Positions 22,031 to 35,561 are shown, numbered from the stretch's first letter. The stretch: DNA of 64,000 bases from Chrysomallon squamiferum (GCA_012295275.1 CM022679.1:15591842-15655841); one strand, 5' to 3'. Notes: generated by a model not told the origin, from the sequence alone. A program made the numbers and translations.

Positions 22031-23430
22031 CATTCATCAGAAGATTCATTCACATAATCCCAAATCAAAACCAGTCTCTGAAATAAGCTTCTTTAGAGAT
22101 TTGCACTTTAATCTGCAAATTACATATCACATAGAGAAAAAGAAATCATTTAATTAAGGAGGTCTTCAGATTACTTACGGAAAGGCGAATATTTCTGTAA
22201 ATGAGCAAAACCATTTTTTTCCTATCATTTAAAAAAAAAAAAATTTTTTTTTTTATCTTAACTCGTCGATAACTGTTCAGTCCTTAGTTGTTGTTTTTTT
22301 TATCTGCAGCACTGAAAAGGTATTCAGAGGCAAGATGAATTATGAGCTGCAGTGACTGACTTAATCGTCGATAATAAGTAATTTATGTTTGCTGAAGTGT
22401 GAACGTGTCTGAACACTAAAGGAATGTTCTCACAAGCTAACTTGCTGTTACTGACAATAATTATATTTTATTATCGGTTCAAATCAAGTCTGTTTTTTAA
22501 TATTGCGTAAGATGCTTATATCGCAGGAGAAATAAAGATCTAATAAACACAAATCCTCTGAGTTATGATGAATTTTGGAATAGAAACTCTTGATAAGGTT
22601 TCTGGCGCACATTTGTTTTTAAAACTGAAGGTCATACCAACTAATAAGTCCTTTCTCGCCGAATATCATGCTAATTACAATTAAATATGATAAATATGCT
22701 AAATGCTTTGTGCCATACTATAAATTGTATCATTAAAAAAAAACGTCTACGGTTATTCAAGTTTTAGTTACATAATTTTTTCTACCAACCCCCCCCAAAA
22801 AAAAAAAAAGAAAAGAAGAAAAATAAACCTACAAAAACTACAAAAAACCAACAACAACAAACAAATAAAAACATACTCTATATTGTCCTGTCATTTCACT
22901 TTTTCTGATTCGGTCTAAAAAGATTGATTATTTTTTTTTTATTATTATTTATTATTATTATTATCTTTTTTATGCGATTGTATATAAATATATGAGACAT
23001 ATTTTTGTTTCAGTAAAAAAGTTATAAAAAAAAATTAAAGTGTAAGTTAAAACATAATAGTGATCGATTAGAGAATGAATTTAGTGTAAATGTTCTACGA
23101 CAGTGTATTTCTGTATCTTTGAACGAAGCTGAACAGCATTTATTCTCGACGATGACTTTTAAAATAGTAAGGGTAATACTTTGTACCTGAATGTCAAAAC
23201 ATTCAGCGCTGATAATCCTTTAGTATTCCAGTATGACATAATGGGTTGCCTTACTAGATTGTAATTATTACTTCGAATTATTAAACAAAAGTTGTGGCAT
23301 GGTGGATATTAGACACAGAACTGTGTGATGTGTTTAGTGCTGTTGGCTCTTACTTTCAGTTGCAGCTGCCGGATTTCCTGCCACGGTAAAAAAGTTATCC
23401 CCACGTTTCAAGTACATAACCTGTCCATAC
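22031..23430. other. AT-rich DNA with A/T runs; POU/homeodomain cluster near 22667-22707
   Basis: catgctaattacaattaaat and gataaatatgctaaatgc give two octamer-like ATGCTAA words within 40 bp. An A run changes directly to a T run at 22230-22256, a C/A run lies at 22790-22810 and short TTA arrays at 22941-22966. No gene. Confidence 0.5.
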
Positions 23431-23439
23431 ACATGATTC

Positions 23440-23850
23440 GTTCAGTGCCCCTGCAAACACAGCTTAGAACTCAACGATGACTGGGTCTGTGCAGACTTAG
23501 GCCAGATAGAGGGGCATCTTAGAGCAGCAGAACACCAAAATAGTGTGCAGTGCCCATCACTGTGCGGACATACAATGGCACTCACCAATTCAACCTCAGT
23601 ATGAGTAACCAGCACGCTCGGGCAGATGAGGATGTAAGTAAGAAAAAACTGTCTATCAAAAAGAAGTATCAAACGACCCTATGGGCAGGCTGGGCCTGAT
23701 GAATTTGACAGGCAACAGTGCAGCAGAAGGTTTGAAATACCCAGAATAGACAACATTCAACAGTTTGGGTTGTCTAGAAAAAGTCACAAGGGGAGACAGA
23801 AGCAACATGTCAGGAAGTCCTTCATAGACGTACACAGGAAGGGAGCTATT
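23440..23850. other. Complex unidentified block, possibly a decayed mobile element
   Basis: About 400 bp of GC-balanced, repeat-free sequence (ggccagatagaggggcatct; ggggagacagaagcaacatg) that stands out from its flanks. Fragmentary plus-strand frames (Cys/His-containing at 23457-23607; basic at 23760-23850) recall retroposon coding debris but cannot be joined into one frame, and I do not recognise the family. The minus frame at 23442-23672 is equally unassigned. Confidence 0.3.
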
Positions 23851-24618
23851 TTTAAAAAGAAAACCGAGAACACATGCACTTACCCATTATGACCATGCAA
23901 TTAAATAAACAAATAAATAAAATAAAAATAAAAATAAACATGATATTTTTTCGCCCTGTTATTAAGAAATTTTCAAACAAATCACAACTGAAGAGAATTA
24001 AATTTGAATACTGAGCTACCGAACACTTCAAGCACAATATGACCAATAGTGAACTGCAGGTCCGTTTATACACGTGTTCCTCTCTTTCTTACTGTACGTG
24101 GTTCAGGGGAACTTGTTGAAGTGCACATGCACCCAGCATCGTTCGTTGACTTGTGCAACACACTTTAATATCTGCTAGTTTATTTTGTTCCTTTTTGCAC
24201 CACACTACAAAACACTGCATCCAACATGCAATTTTCCTATCGTATTACAAACAGCGCCAGACAAGATTTGTCAGAACTATTTAAAATAAATAAACTGATT
24301 CAAAAAAAATATATAAATAAAATAAATAAATAATATTAATATAAAAAATAAATAAAAAAAGGAAAAATAAATTTACAAAATTTAAAAAATGCATGTGATA
24401 AAAAAGATGCAAAATACTTAAAGTATTTTTTATATGCAATTCTATATTTGAACAAGTCGAGTGAATTTTTAACTTTTGTGTTGTAGCGAACTAAGATGAA
24501 TGACATATTAAATATATGCATGCATTCATCTAGATGGATAGATAAATAGATATATAATTAGATAGATAGATAGATAAAGATCAACTGATATGAACATCAT
24601 ACACATGTAGGACCGCAT

Positions 24619-24619
<1 letters not shown>
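23851..24619. other. AT-rich DNA with AAAT and GATA tracts
   Basis: aataaaataaaaataaaaat at 23915-23938, AAAT units at 24310-24360 and gatagatagatagataaaga at 24563-24580. No gene. Confidence 0.65.

Positions 24620-24649
<30 letters not shown>
24620..24649. repeat. (AC)n microsatellite
   Basis: About 30 bp of AC repeats. Confidence 0.95.
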
Positions 24650-24652
<3 letters not shown>

Positions 24653-26790
24653 AAAAACACACACTGTTCTTTACATAAAACATTCAATTATTCAAACATG
24701 GCTTATTGAAATTTGTGACTTATTATTCTGTTTGGAAGTGTCAGTCTGTGAGAAACACACATTTAATCCGCCGATAATTTCCAAACATCAAGACCCCCTG
24801 TTCCAGTGACTTTCATACACCAAACACTATTCACTTCAAAAAACTTACGAACGCTAATATTTTGCAAGCAACAATGACTAACGTTGAAAATATTGACCTC
24901 GCCTACTATTTTCTCCCGTCATTACTCAAAAGGAGCCTGTTCGATTGTGCGTTAACTTGTGTTTATCAAAACAAGTTTAATGATTGGACGGCAGTGGCTG
25001 TCAAACACTTCCGGTGCCGCTTGTGCATTTGCGCTAAACTTCAAAGAAAGTTTTTGCTTTAATAATCCCATTGTCCCGAAGCCAGTAATTTGTATTTAAT
25101 ACTCGGATTATAGATTTGTTTAACACGATTTTTACTTCTTCTTTTTTTTTTTTAATTATGAATGTTTTTTCTGCTCCTTTGTATGTCATACAAAATGTAT
25201 TTAAAATATGCATGTGTGTTAAAGTTAAAAATCCCATATTAGAAATATTAAAAAAGTGTAATACACTTCGTCTATCTTTTCAGATTAAAAAATTCCACAG
25301 TCGCCGAGCATCAGATGTAATAATTCCAGAATACCTTGCGGGTACATCTCAGAAAGGAATTGAAAAAGGAGAATTCGGTTGCTGAAAATAGGAAATACTT
25401 TTAAAACTTTTTTTTTTTTTTTTTTTTTTTTAAAGAAGCAAAAAATAAAAAAGTAAAAAAGAAGAAGAAAAACTCAAATACTGAAGATTATATCAATTTC
25501 TGTTCTGGAGCCAAAATTCTTAAAAAATAGAGAACTTATGAATTTAGATTACTTTACGGGTTCGAACACGTACATAAATATATTCTGTGCATATCATCCA
25601 CGTTAATATTATTTTGATACTACATACAGATTTTTCTTAACAAAAATGTATCGTAATAACACAAGAAACTCACGAGGACAGTATGTCCTTTTGTTTTTGC
25701 TCGTACATACAAATTTAAGAGGTAAAAAACAAATTAAACCGAAACGAATAGCTGAAAATATAAAACTTGCAGTAATTTACAAAGTCTTCAGAGAAAAAAA
25801 AATATATATCAACACACATACATCCTCATGAGTTTGTTATTTTATTGATATTCTTTGTTATTTGTAAAATCTGGTGATGAAAAACAAATAAATCTTGATA
25901 ATATGCAGAATATATTTAGATCATTTGTAGTACCACTTAAATTATATCTGAATCCTGCAGTTAAAACAACAATAATAACAAAAAAAATAAAAAAAAAAAA
26001 AAAAGGAAAAAGAAAAAGGAAACCAAGAATAACAACAACGAACAGACAAACAATCAGAATTAAAAAAAGAAATGAAATAATCTATCTGTCTGTCTGTATG
26101 ATCATCCGTTCGTTCTTGCGACTGTCTCTGTCTGTCTGAAATCTGAAAAACATCGAGAGCTTCCATCGACTTCGATCACAGAGAAGTTAAATAACTCGTT
26201 AAAGTGATCGCAAGACGTAACGAACTGTGACTATTATCCAGTTTAATACCATCCCAAATTGTGTTAGTAAATATATCCTAATGCAGCTTGACTTATCCAG
26301 TTAGCAGTGCAGGAACAACATACAAACCATACCGCAATGCTACATTTTTCTCTTCTATAATACTTAAGCCAGAAAACGTATGTCTGCAAATAGTTTTTCT
26401 CCCTTTGTCATACTTCTTTATATTTCCTTATATATTTTTTTTTTCTGTAGTTAGTTTTCATACACTTCTCTCACGTATCACTTTATTCACTCAACTGAAC
26501 GCACCTATAAATCAATCAACGCTTCGCTTTTTCGTGTCCATCTCTTCAGTTGTCTCTCTATCTTTCTGTCCAGATCTGGAACGCGCTTTTTACGTCATCG
26601 CATGCATGCATCCTTTCTTTTCTTCGTCCGATCTCGAATTCGTTGCGTTCATTCTGTTTGTAATTCGTTCTCTTCTTCTTTTCATTGTTCATTCACTTTT
26701 GTTCATAAATTAGCTTCACTTTGTAATGTATTAAGTCTTAAGTAAATAAAACTGTTGACTTCATGTCAGTCTGACTTCCCGGTGAATCAA
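24650..26790. other. Non-coding DNA with T run 25410-25431 and A run 25989-26004
   Basis: Mostly AT-rich unique sequence with pyrimidine-rich parts at 26400-26700. The 141-codon plus frame at 26288-26713 is Phe/Ser/Leu-rich because of that pyrimidine bias and has no domain. A slightly complex patch at 24880-25060 holds nothing recognisable. Confidence 0.55.
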
Positions 26791-26799
26791 GCCTGCAGT

Positions 26800-26960
26800 G
26801 ACTCCATCCATGTATTAACACAGACAAATATTTAGACACCAATAAACCGCCGGCTTATTAACCTCAAGACACAATTTCAATGATTTGTTAATTACAAACC
26901 ACTGAAATGGACGGGGCCTTCCGGCCAGTAGTTTCCATGGTAACCGTCAATGAAATGTTT
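26800..26960. promoter_or_regulatory. Complex island with near-perfect RFX X-box
   Basis: GTTTCCATGGTAAC at 26931-26944 differs by one base from the palindromic RFX site GTTNCCATGGNAAC (T for R/G at position 4, by the usual consensus). Also present are gttaattacaaaccactg (homeodomain plus Runx-type aaccac, about 26888-26905) and aataaaccgccggcttatta. RFX sites mark ciliary and neuronal genes in animals. The site lies about 560 bp beyond the donor side of the orphan exon, inside or downstream of that gene. Confidence 0.4.
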
Positions 26961-27503
26961 TATTGGAATATGATTCTGCTAGTCTTTTTCTGGTTAAGGG
27001 TTTTATAAGAATGATAATGCACAGATTTCTGTTGTTTTGTAGATATACACTGCCATGAGTAACTGATTTCTGGTGTATAATAAAAACGATCATTGCAGTG
27101 AAAGATGTGAGGTATGTTAGAATTTCCAAAGTTGAAATTCTGAACGAAATACGTTGAAGCATTTAAATCAGACGAAAGAGGGTGAGAAAAATCAGAGCAA
27201 GGAGAGGAAGAAGATAATATCTAGTCAATAACTGTTTAGCATAATTCACTGCTATGTACATGTAGTACTTCATGCATTAGCCAGCATTTAAGTTACAAAG
27301 TATGATCTGACAGCTAGAACATGGATTGAGAACAATTGTTTGCAAGGGAAATAAATAATTCTAAAAAACTTACACATATAATGCCTATAATTTGGTTTGA
27401 AACAAAAAAACAACAACAATTGTTTAGCATTAACATACTTCACCATGATACTTCAGTTGATCAGTAACTATATGTAACTTTCACCAGATAGGAAAGCACA
27501 TAC
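26961..27503. other. Presumed intron of the minus-strand gene, no further exon seen
   Basis: AT-rich unique sequence following the gtatgtg donor. I found no convincing next exon here. Confidence 0.4.
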
Positions 27504-27671
27504 CAAGGCTTTTCAGCGCAGTAACCGTGATGCACTGATTAGATTGAGGAGGACAGATACAGCGACCTGTCACCTTTGAGGCAAATTCTTTAAAAGTTAC
27601 GCCCTTCTCCGTCACGTCATCCGATGACCACGGCGAGCATTGATCCCTTGAGCCACCACGCCTCGAGCAGC
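27504..27671 (-). CDS. Probable internal exon of an unidentified cysteine-rich secreted-type protein
   Basis: Seen: on the minus strand a pyrimidine-rich acceptor (tcctcactttcag) ends at 27672 and a strong donor (gtatgtg) starts at 27503. Between them are 168 bp open in one frame: two bases, 55 whole codons and one base, so both introns are phase 1. The peptide has Cys at residues 2, 12, 38, 40 and 47 (codons at 27669, 27639, 27561, 27555 and 27534), giving C-x9-C-x25-C-x-C-x6-C, and one Trp at residue 15. Family knowledge: symmetric phase-1 exons are typical of secreted disulfide modules, and C-x9-C ... C-x-C-x5-C is the second-half pattern of prokineticin/astakine and Dickkopf C-terminal (colipase-fold) domains. 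Inference: part of an extracellular signalling or binding protein on the minus strand. The x25 loop is longer than in most of those families, so the assignment is tentative. No flanking exon, start or stop was found. A chance open frame is possible but unlikely given both splice sites and the phase symmetry. Confidence 0.55.
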
Positions 27672-27908
27672 CTGAAAGTGAGGACACAGCACGATCTAGA
27701 TCTGTACAAAGCATCACACACCGCCGATAATAATGACATGAAGTTATGTCTGCAAAACAGATTTATTTCTCAGTTTATTTTTCACCAGTTTCAAAAACAG
27801 CACCCTAAACTATAATGATACCAATTTCAGTTCATATATTTTATGCTTGTGAAAACAGGGAAATGTTTACATCGCTAATCAATCATTAGCCGTTCTTTGT
27901 ATATCGCA
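27672..27908 (-). other. Presumed upstream intron with acceptor tract
   Basis: On the minus strand the last bases before the exon are gtcctcactttcag, a good pyrimidine tract. Upstream sequence is otherwise plain and AT-rich. Confidence 0.4.
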
Positions 27909-27990
27909 GGGAGCGCTGCACATTCACTGGTTGGGAACTGGCCTGAGGCTCGAAGGGTCGCAAGATCAATCCTTATTTCACGCAAGGATT
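27909..27990 (+). mobile_element. tRNA-derived SINE head (decayed)
   Basis: The stretch starting ggagcgctgcacattcactg and continuing through gggaactggcctgaggctcg to gggtcgcaagatcaatcc has the layout of a tRNA-like Pol III promoter. A degenerate A-box-like part lies at about 27926-27940 and a good B box (agatcaatcc, cf. GGTTCRANYCC) at 27963-27972, about 35 bases apart. It is followed by pyrimidine-rich sequence with short T runs. The acceptor stem cannot be closed, so it is not a functional tRNA. It lies about 240 bp upstream (in gene direction) of the minus-strand exon, inside the presumed intron. The SINE family is not identified. Confidence 0.45.
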
Positions 27991-30000
27991 TTTCTTTTTT
28001 TACTTCTGTCAATACATATCAATAAGCATACAACCAGTCTTCTCTGTTTGTCGATAATATCAGCCCATTAAATAGAAGCATTTACAGATTCCATCATATT
28101 ACAAAGAAAGAATGTTGACCACCGGAAATTTACCGTTATAAGTGAAGTGACCACGTAGGAACTTTGTAAAAAATGTTTAAAAAAAAAAAATTAAAAAAAA
28201 TATTGACTATTGTAAGTTGTGGATTCCAGACCTCTAACTTTCAGGAACGCTTTGTGAAGGGTATATCCTGCATTGACGTATTGTTAAACATTCGTTCACT
28301 GAGTATATAACCAGACTGATAAAATATTATGGAAATGGCTTAAAGATCTGTTGATTGAAATGTCTCCCAATACATTTCAGTTAAATATTTAAACCCGAAC
28401 AATAAATTAACTGAAAAATAATTCTTAATGAAGAAATTTTTCTTTTCTGTTAAATCCTATTACAATAACTAACCACCAGTTTAATATGCATGTACTTATA
28501 TTCATCCAAATTTTCATTTATTCCATTCGTTCGTTATTCCTATCCTTCAATACAAAACTGGAAAAAACCGTTACAGAACTCTCTTTCTGCATGTTTTCTC
28601 TAAAAGGTAAGCTAAATTAAACTAAACAACTTCAGTCTAGGAATAGAAGGAAAGTTTCATCTGCGTTGAAACCCTGAGGGTTCAATTGTAACTACATCAC
28701 TGGATCTACGTCAGTGCCAGCGCCAAATCAAAACCGTTCAACTGAATGATACGACCTCAGCGTCTAGACATCCAACATCACACAGAAACGTTTTTAAACT
28801 TCTTTTAAATTTATAGTTTAAGTGTTGTAAGCTTGTTCATCTTTTGTACATTTTAAAATATTTTTATAGCTGTTTTTGAGTTAATCTTCATCTCTGTTAG
28901 TTTTATATTTATTAGTCTTAGTCTGACTGTTATGTAATCACGTACATCTAAATATACATAGAGCAACACAATATAAATTTGTCAATTTGTCGCTCCTTCC
29001 CTACAAAAAGGTTTATTTCTCTATATTTCTCAGTTGGTCAATCTTCATGTCTCTCTCTCTCTGTAGTGAAACAAATGCTTTCTCTCTCTTCCTCATTCGC
29101 ATTTTGTACTCACTTTCTCTCTCTCTATCTTTAATTTCGCAATTTCATTCTACTTTTTCACTCCTAAGCTCGCGTTTTTTTCTCTCTGTTTGACTTTCTT
29201 CCGATCTCTCGATCCGAAAATGAAATTTTAACCAGAAATTATCTTAATGTTTTGCTTCAGAACTTTTAAAAAACAGTTTAGCGCTGTAATGCCTTCAACG
29301 GCGAACTCCTACCGCCTTGAAACTCTCTGAATTTTAATGCTCAAAAGAGATACTACCGGACGACAAGAACATAATTAGATTTGAGCGGAACAAAGAGAAC
29401 CACGTGCAAAATAAAGCAACAACGACAACTATTTAAAAATCGAAGTGAAAAGTGCCTGAATCCACACCTCGCTGACAAACCTTGTTACCAGTGCATTTCT
29501 CTGTTCCCTTTTCACGTTGCCAGTACAGTGATATGATTAGTGCAGCAACGCAAACGACACCAGTCGGGCCGCAAACAGCGCCACTGTGCCACGTGTTATA
29601 GAACTGCCAAATGCGATCTTTGGCCCTCGGTAATGGCAGAATGAAATTTTGAGCTTGAAAGCCTATGACTGACCAAGCATTAATGTGATCGTGTAATGAT
29701 TATTACAGTAGAAATGTCACAGAGTATGATGACGTACCTCACAGTTCTGTTCTTATTTTTGTCACAAGATGTTAACACTGAAACAAGAAGAGAGAAGAAG
29801 ATGACATTATTTTGTGGTATATAGTAGTATTCATTCGAGTATATGGGTTGTTTTGTTGTTTTGATCATTAACTTTCGTGAAATTTCTCATTGTAGCATTG
29901 TTTTTTCGAAACAAAACCAGACAACTTGCAAACTTTTAAAAACTTTCGATTAAAACCTTTTAGTTTTTATTATTGTTCTTAGTGATATGCCTACCTCAGT
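27991..30000. other. Unique AT-rich DNA, CT-rich patch 29050-29200
   Basis: No gene. Mildly complex patches at 28660-28790 and 29290-29640 (cacctcgctgacaaaccttg; cgtgttatagaactgccaaa) might be regulatory but hold no clear motif. CT-rich tctctctctct words occur at 29051-29185. Confidence 0.5.
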
Positions 30001-30012
30001 TCGGTGGTTAGT

Positions 30013-30014
<2 letters not shown>

Positions 30015-30065
<51 letters not shown>

Positions 30066-30090
30066 ACAGAGACACAAACACACACACGTT
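30015..30090. repeat. (AC)n microsatellite
   Basis: About 46 bp of perfect AC repeats followed by a degenerate tail (acacagagacacaaacacac). Confidence 0.95.
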
Positions 30091-30339
30091 CGCACATAAG
30101 ACATACATACTTATATACAAGGACACAGCTAAATAATCGTTGCATGCAACAACACGTACTTCTTCGAACTTAGTACATACGTATATAAATTTCTTTATAA
30201 ACTTTTATCCTTAATATTTTTGTAAATTCTCTAGGGATTTTGTTTTTTTCCACTAGCAACTTAAACTAAAGAAGGAACTAATAAAGTTATTAAATCGGGT
30301 CCAAAAGCGTCAATAAAAAAGAGAAATTGTCTCTAATGT

Positions 30340-31110
30340 CTATGTTCATCTGCTCTAACCTCCGTATCTATGTTACTCTGACCTTTGAAGGTTTGTGAGC
30401 GATTCTGCTGAGGGTGATTATTTATTACTCGAAACCATCCATTTCTGCCCGTATCGAAGTACAGAGATTTAATCTCCGTGTCCAAATTGGAGCCCTTCTT
30501 ATCTCCTTGGACACAAATAACAGATGTAGAATCTAGCGTAGGTTTATTCGTTTTTCCCCCTAAAGTGGCTACTCTGTGGTTATCTGTGATTTCCTTACAA
30601 AAGTTCGGTTGCTTTTAAATCCCGGATTCGTGTTGAAACGTCTTTGATCGACATACGCTTGGACACATGATGACCATTTGGCGACTGGTCGACCAAGAAG
30701 TGTTTCACATCCTAGAACTTTAAAAAAAATACATTGTTGACCTGGAGATCCCCAGGATTAATCTCTTAAACCATTCGTAACCTTAGACATGGTCTCTATG
30801 ATTCTAAATGTCCGTGAAACAAAACCGATTTTAAAAGCGGACACGGATATCGTGATTGTGACCTTTACTTTTGGCAAGTTGTGTTATTTTGACGGTACTT
30901 ACTCAGTTAACAATGCATTATGACAGTGTGTGGTCTATGGAAGAGCAGTTAAATTGGCCTGTGGACTATCAGGTTATTGGAATTCCGTGACACGGCAATA
31001 TCTACAAACGGTTGTCTCTTTATCTGTCGATCCTTAAACGCTAATTAATCACAAGCCTACTCACGTGTGATTGTCACACATTTTCTAATTGTTGTTGCTC
31101 TTCTGGACAA
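30340..31110. promoter_or_regulatory. Long repeat-free complex island
   Basis: About 770 bp without microsatellites. gtgtccaa and ttggacac form an inverted pair about 20 bp apart near 30478-30516, and ggacaca recurs at about 30661. cgctaattaatcacaagcc (about 31040) is a homeodomain-type site and tcacgtgtgattgtcacac lies beside it. No frame above 60 codons. Candidate regulatory region. Confidence 0.3.
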
Positions 31111-31261
31111 AATGACATTCCACACATTCTTTTTTATCTATTTGTTTTTAGCTGTATTTTCTTGTTGTGATTAGATATCCTTCTGTGTTTCTTTCTACCC
31201 CTCAGACTATTTCTCCTTCCACTCCCTATTTTGATAGATATATATATACATATATGTAAAT

Positions 31262-33189
<1,928 letters not shown>

Positions 33190-33440
33190 ATTCATATACA
33201 TTCATTGGTTCATTCATTCATTCTTTAAGTCATTAGTTTATTCCTTCCTTCACTGATTCATTAGTTTATTCAATCGTTTTTAATTCCTCGACTGACTGAT
33301 TCATTAGTTTATTCACTCATAACGTCCGTTTATTAGTTTATTCCTTTCTTCCATCATTCGTTTATTAACTGGTTTATTCATTACTTCACCCACTGAGTGA
33401 TTAATTCATTGGTTTATATATTCATTCTGTCATTTAACAA
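33190..33440. repeat. Degenerate minisatellite of ttcattagtttattc
   Basis: cattagtttattc-like motifs at 33231, 33259, 33303 and 33331, and further ttaactggtttattcatt and ttcattggtttatat variants to 33430, give an irregular 28-44 bp periodicity built on attcatt and gtttattc words. Confidence 0.55.
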
Positions 33441-33937
33441 CGAGTATTATAAGTCATCTCTGAAAAAGACTGGTTATGTAACTAGAAGGAACAAATTAGT
33501 TAAAAATATTTTCATTTATTTTCATTTATTTTTGTTTTATTATTTTAATAAACTTAAATAAACTGTCACCTTTTGCCCAGAATAAAATTCAGACCAGTTT
33601 GGTTACCAATTCTTGATTTATGGAACCTCAAACAGAATCATGTGTTAAACACGGGCAAACAACACTTTAAAAATAATTTATTTAGCAAGAAACATGAAGC
33701 CATTCTATTTTAACTTGCTGAATTAATAACAAACTCTAGTGTTTGTCACAGACATTGTAAATGATAATAAATGAGATGCAGTGGAATATCAAGTTTATAC
33801 GCCTTTGAAAATATACTACGTAAAATAAGATAGGGAACCCACGAATATCAGTAACATGATAAATACATTTTTATAATACTTTTATAGTTAATTATGTATC
33901 AAGCTTTAGTAATGGAAAGAATAATAAGCTGATATTT

Positions 33938-34060
33938 ATTTATTTATTTATTTATTTATTTATTATTATTATTGTTGTCGTTATTGTTGTTATTGTTGTT
34001 GTCGTCGTCGTCGTTGTTGCTGTTGTTGCTGCTGTTGCTGATGGTGCCAAAATTGATGTT
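33938..34060. repeat. (TTTA)n, (TTA/TTG)n, (GTC)n, (GCT)n compound
   Basis: TTTA at 33938-33964, then triplets grading from ATT to GTT to GTC to GCT to 34045. A further degenerate TGTTGCTG field continues to about 34155. Confidence 0.93.
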
Positions 34061-34159
34061 GTAGTGATTCTGCTAATTCCACTGTTACTGTTGTTGCTGA
34101 TAATTCACAACTTCTCTTTTCTTTGGTTTGTCTTGCTGCTGTTGCTGCTACTTGACAAA

Positions 34160-34600
34160 TGTAGTCATCTTGGATGTATAACTGTCAGAGTCTAGTCGTG
34201 AGATTTTGCTTCCCAATTTGTCTCACTTAAGGCTTGGGGATTTGCTGGCCGCTCTTGTAGCACTGAGGTCAAAAAGGTTCGTCCCCACGGTTTTTGCGTG
34301 AACACATGTTATCCCTATTCAAAACGGATGACGACTTCAGTTCTGAATTCGTAAGAATGATAAATAAGTGGGTGGCAAATTAACCAAATGTATTCGACCT
34401 GTCATATTTTTATATCCGTAGATGTTATTGTGAATGCACTTTCGAGACACTTGCAAAGCCTTCTGATCTAAATTTGTAACCACATAGATCTGTTAACATT
34501 GTTCTAATTAAGATCAAACTTTCAAAACACATCATTTATTACCTTTTAGAGAAGAAAAATACCAGGGCATATGTTAAATTCGAGAGGTAAATTTTATTTT
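34160..34600. other. Unique DNA, no gene seen
   Basis: A complex patch at 34180-34330 (gcttggggatttgctggccg) lies between microsatellites; nothing recognisable. Confidence 0.5.
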
Positions 34601-34631
34601 ATTGCCATTGGAAATCATATTTGTTTTTATT

Positions 34632-34632
34632 A

Positions 34633-34678
<46 letters not shown>
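34632..34678. repeat. (TTA)n microsatellite
   Basis: About 45 bp of TTA; a second similar ATT array lies at 34813-34862. Confidence 0.96.
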
Positions 34679-34809
34679 TTAAAATCTTTACAATAGAAAA
34701 ATTACAAATTAAATTACTTTCTTTAAACAAGGATCACTTTAAAGAACTAATTGGTAGTCATTGTAATTTTTTCTTTACGGTATAAAATAAATAACAGGGT
34801 TTTTTTGTT

Positions 34810-34812
<3 letters not shown>

Positions 34813-34862
<50 letters not shown>
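34813..34862. repeat. (ATT)n microsatellite
   Basis: About 50 bp of ATT units. Confidence 0.96.
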
Positions 34863-34864
<2 letters not shown>

Positions 34865-35089
34865 AGATATTTTCCAATAATTTTAATTTTTTGAGTGATT
34901 CAAACAAATAGAAACAATTCTTTTTTTAAATACTTTTTAATAATAATAAAATGCGACAATAATGCAGCATGCATGTCAAAATTACTGCAATATATATAGT
35001 TATTTTACGTTTTACATATCAATATATACCAGAAGAGGTCATAAATAAAATAAATTTGGTCATATGACACTCCTCTAGCTAGTTAGTTG

Positions 35090-35090
<1 letters not shown>

Positions 35091-35130
<40 letters not shown>
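35091..35130. repeat. (AC)n microsatellite in unit A
   Basis: Uninterrupted AC dinucleotides of about 38 bp inside the first copy of the 35-kb tandem block; the second copy holds a much longer version, which accounts for most of the size difference. Confidence 0.95.
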
Positions 35131-35471
35131 TTCCGTATAGTTAGTGGGTTTGTTTTTGGACACCAGTCATTAATAATATTAAATGCAATAGCAACATAGC
35201 AAATATGTCACCATGTTTGATGACGGTCTTTTTCTAATACTTAATGACGTCATTTATTTTTATATATATTGTTCCACGATCAGCTGGTAAATTTAAGTTT
35301 TACATTTCAGTTTACACTAAATGACGTAATATATATAAAAATAATAATGTGATTCTCTCTAGCCAGTTAATTGTGGATGATGTCATTTTGTGTAATAACG
35401 TCATAAATAAAATAAATTTGGTCATATGACTCTCCTCTAGCTAGTTAATTGTTGACACTTTTTACAGGAAA

Positions 35472-35473
<2 letters not shown>

Positions 35474-35559
<86 letters not shown>
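35474..35559. repeat. (AC)n microsatellite in unit B
   Basis: About 86 bp of perfect AC repeats in the second copy of the tandem block, flanked on the right by the shared gttagtgggtttg sequence. One of the longest AC arrays in the window. Confidence 0.95.

Positions 35560-35561
<2 letters not shown>

Noticed and set aside
25558-25575. gggttcgaacacg as a tRNA T-arm/B box
   Set aside because: No A box, acceptor stem or anticodon arm at the needed distance.
25942-26166. Next exon of the minus-strand gene after a tttttcag acceptor
   Set aside because: The in-phase reading runs into CAGACAGA repeat and a stop after about a dozen codons; not convincing.
26288-26713. 141-codon plus frame
   Set aside because: Phe/Ser/Leu composition follows a pyrimidine-rich tract; no domain and no splice signals.
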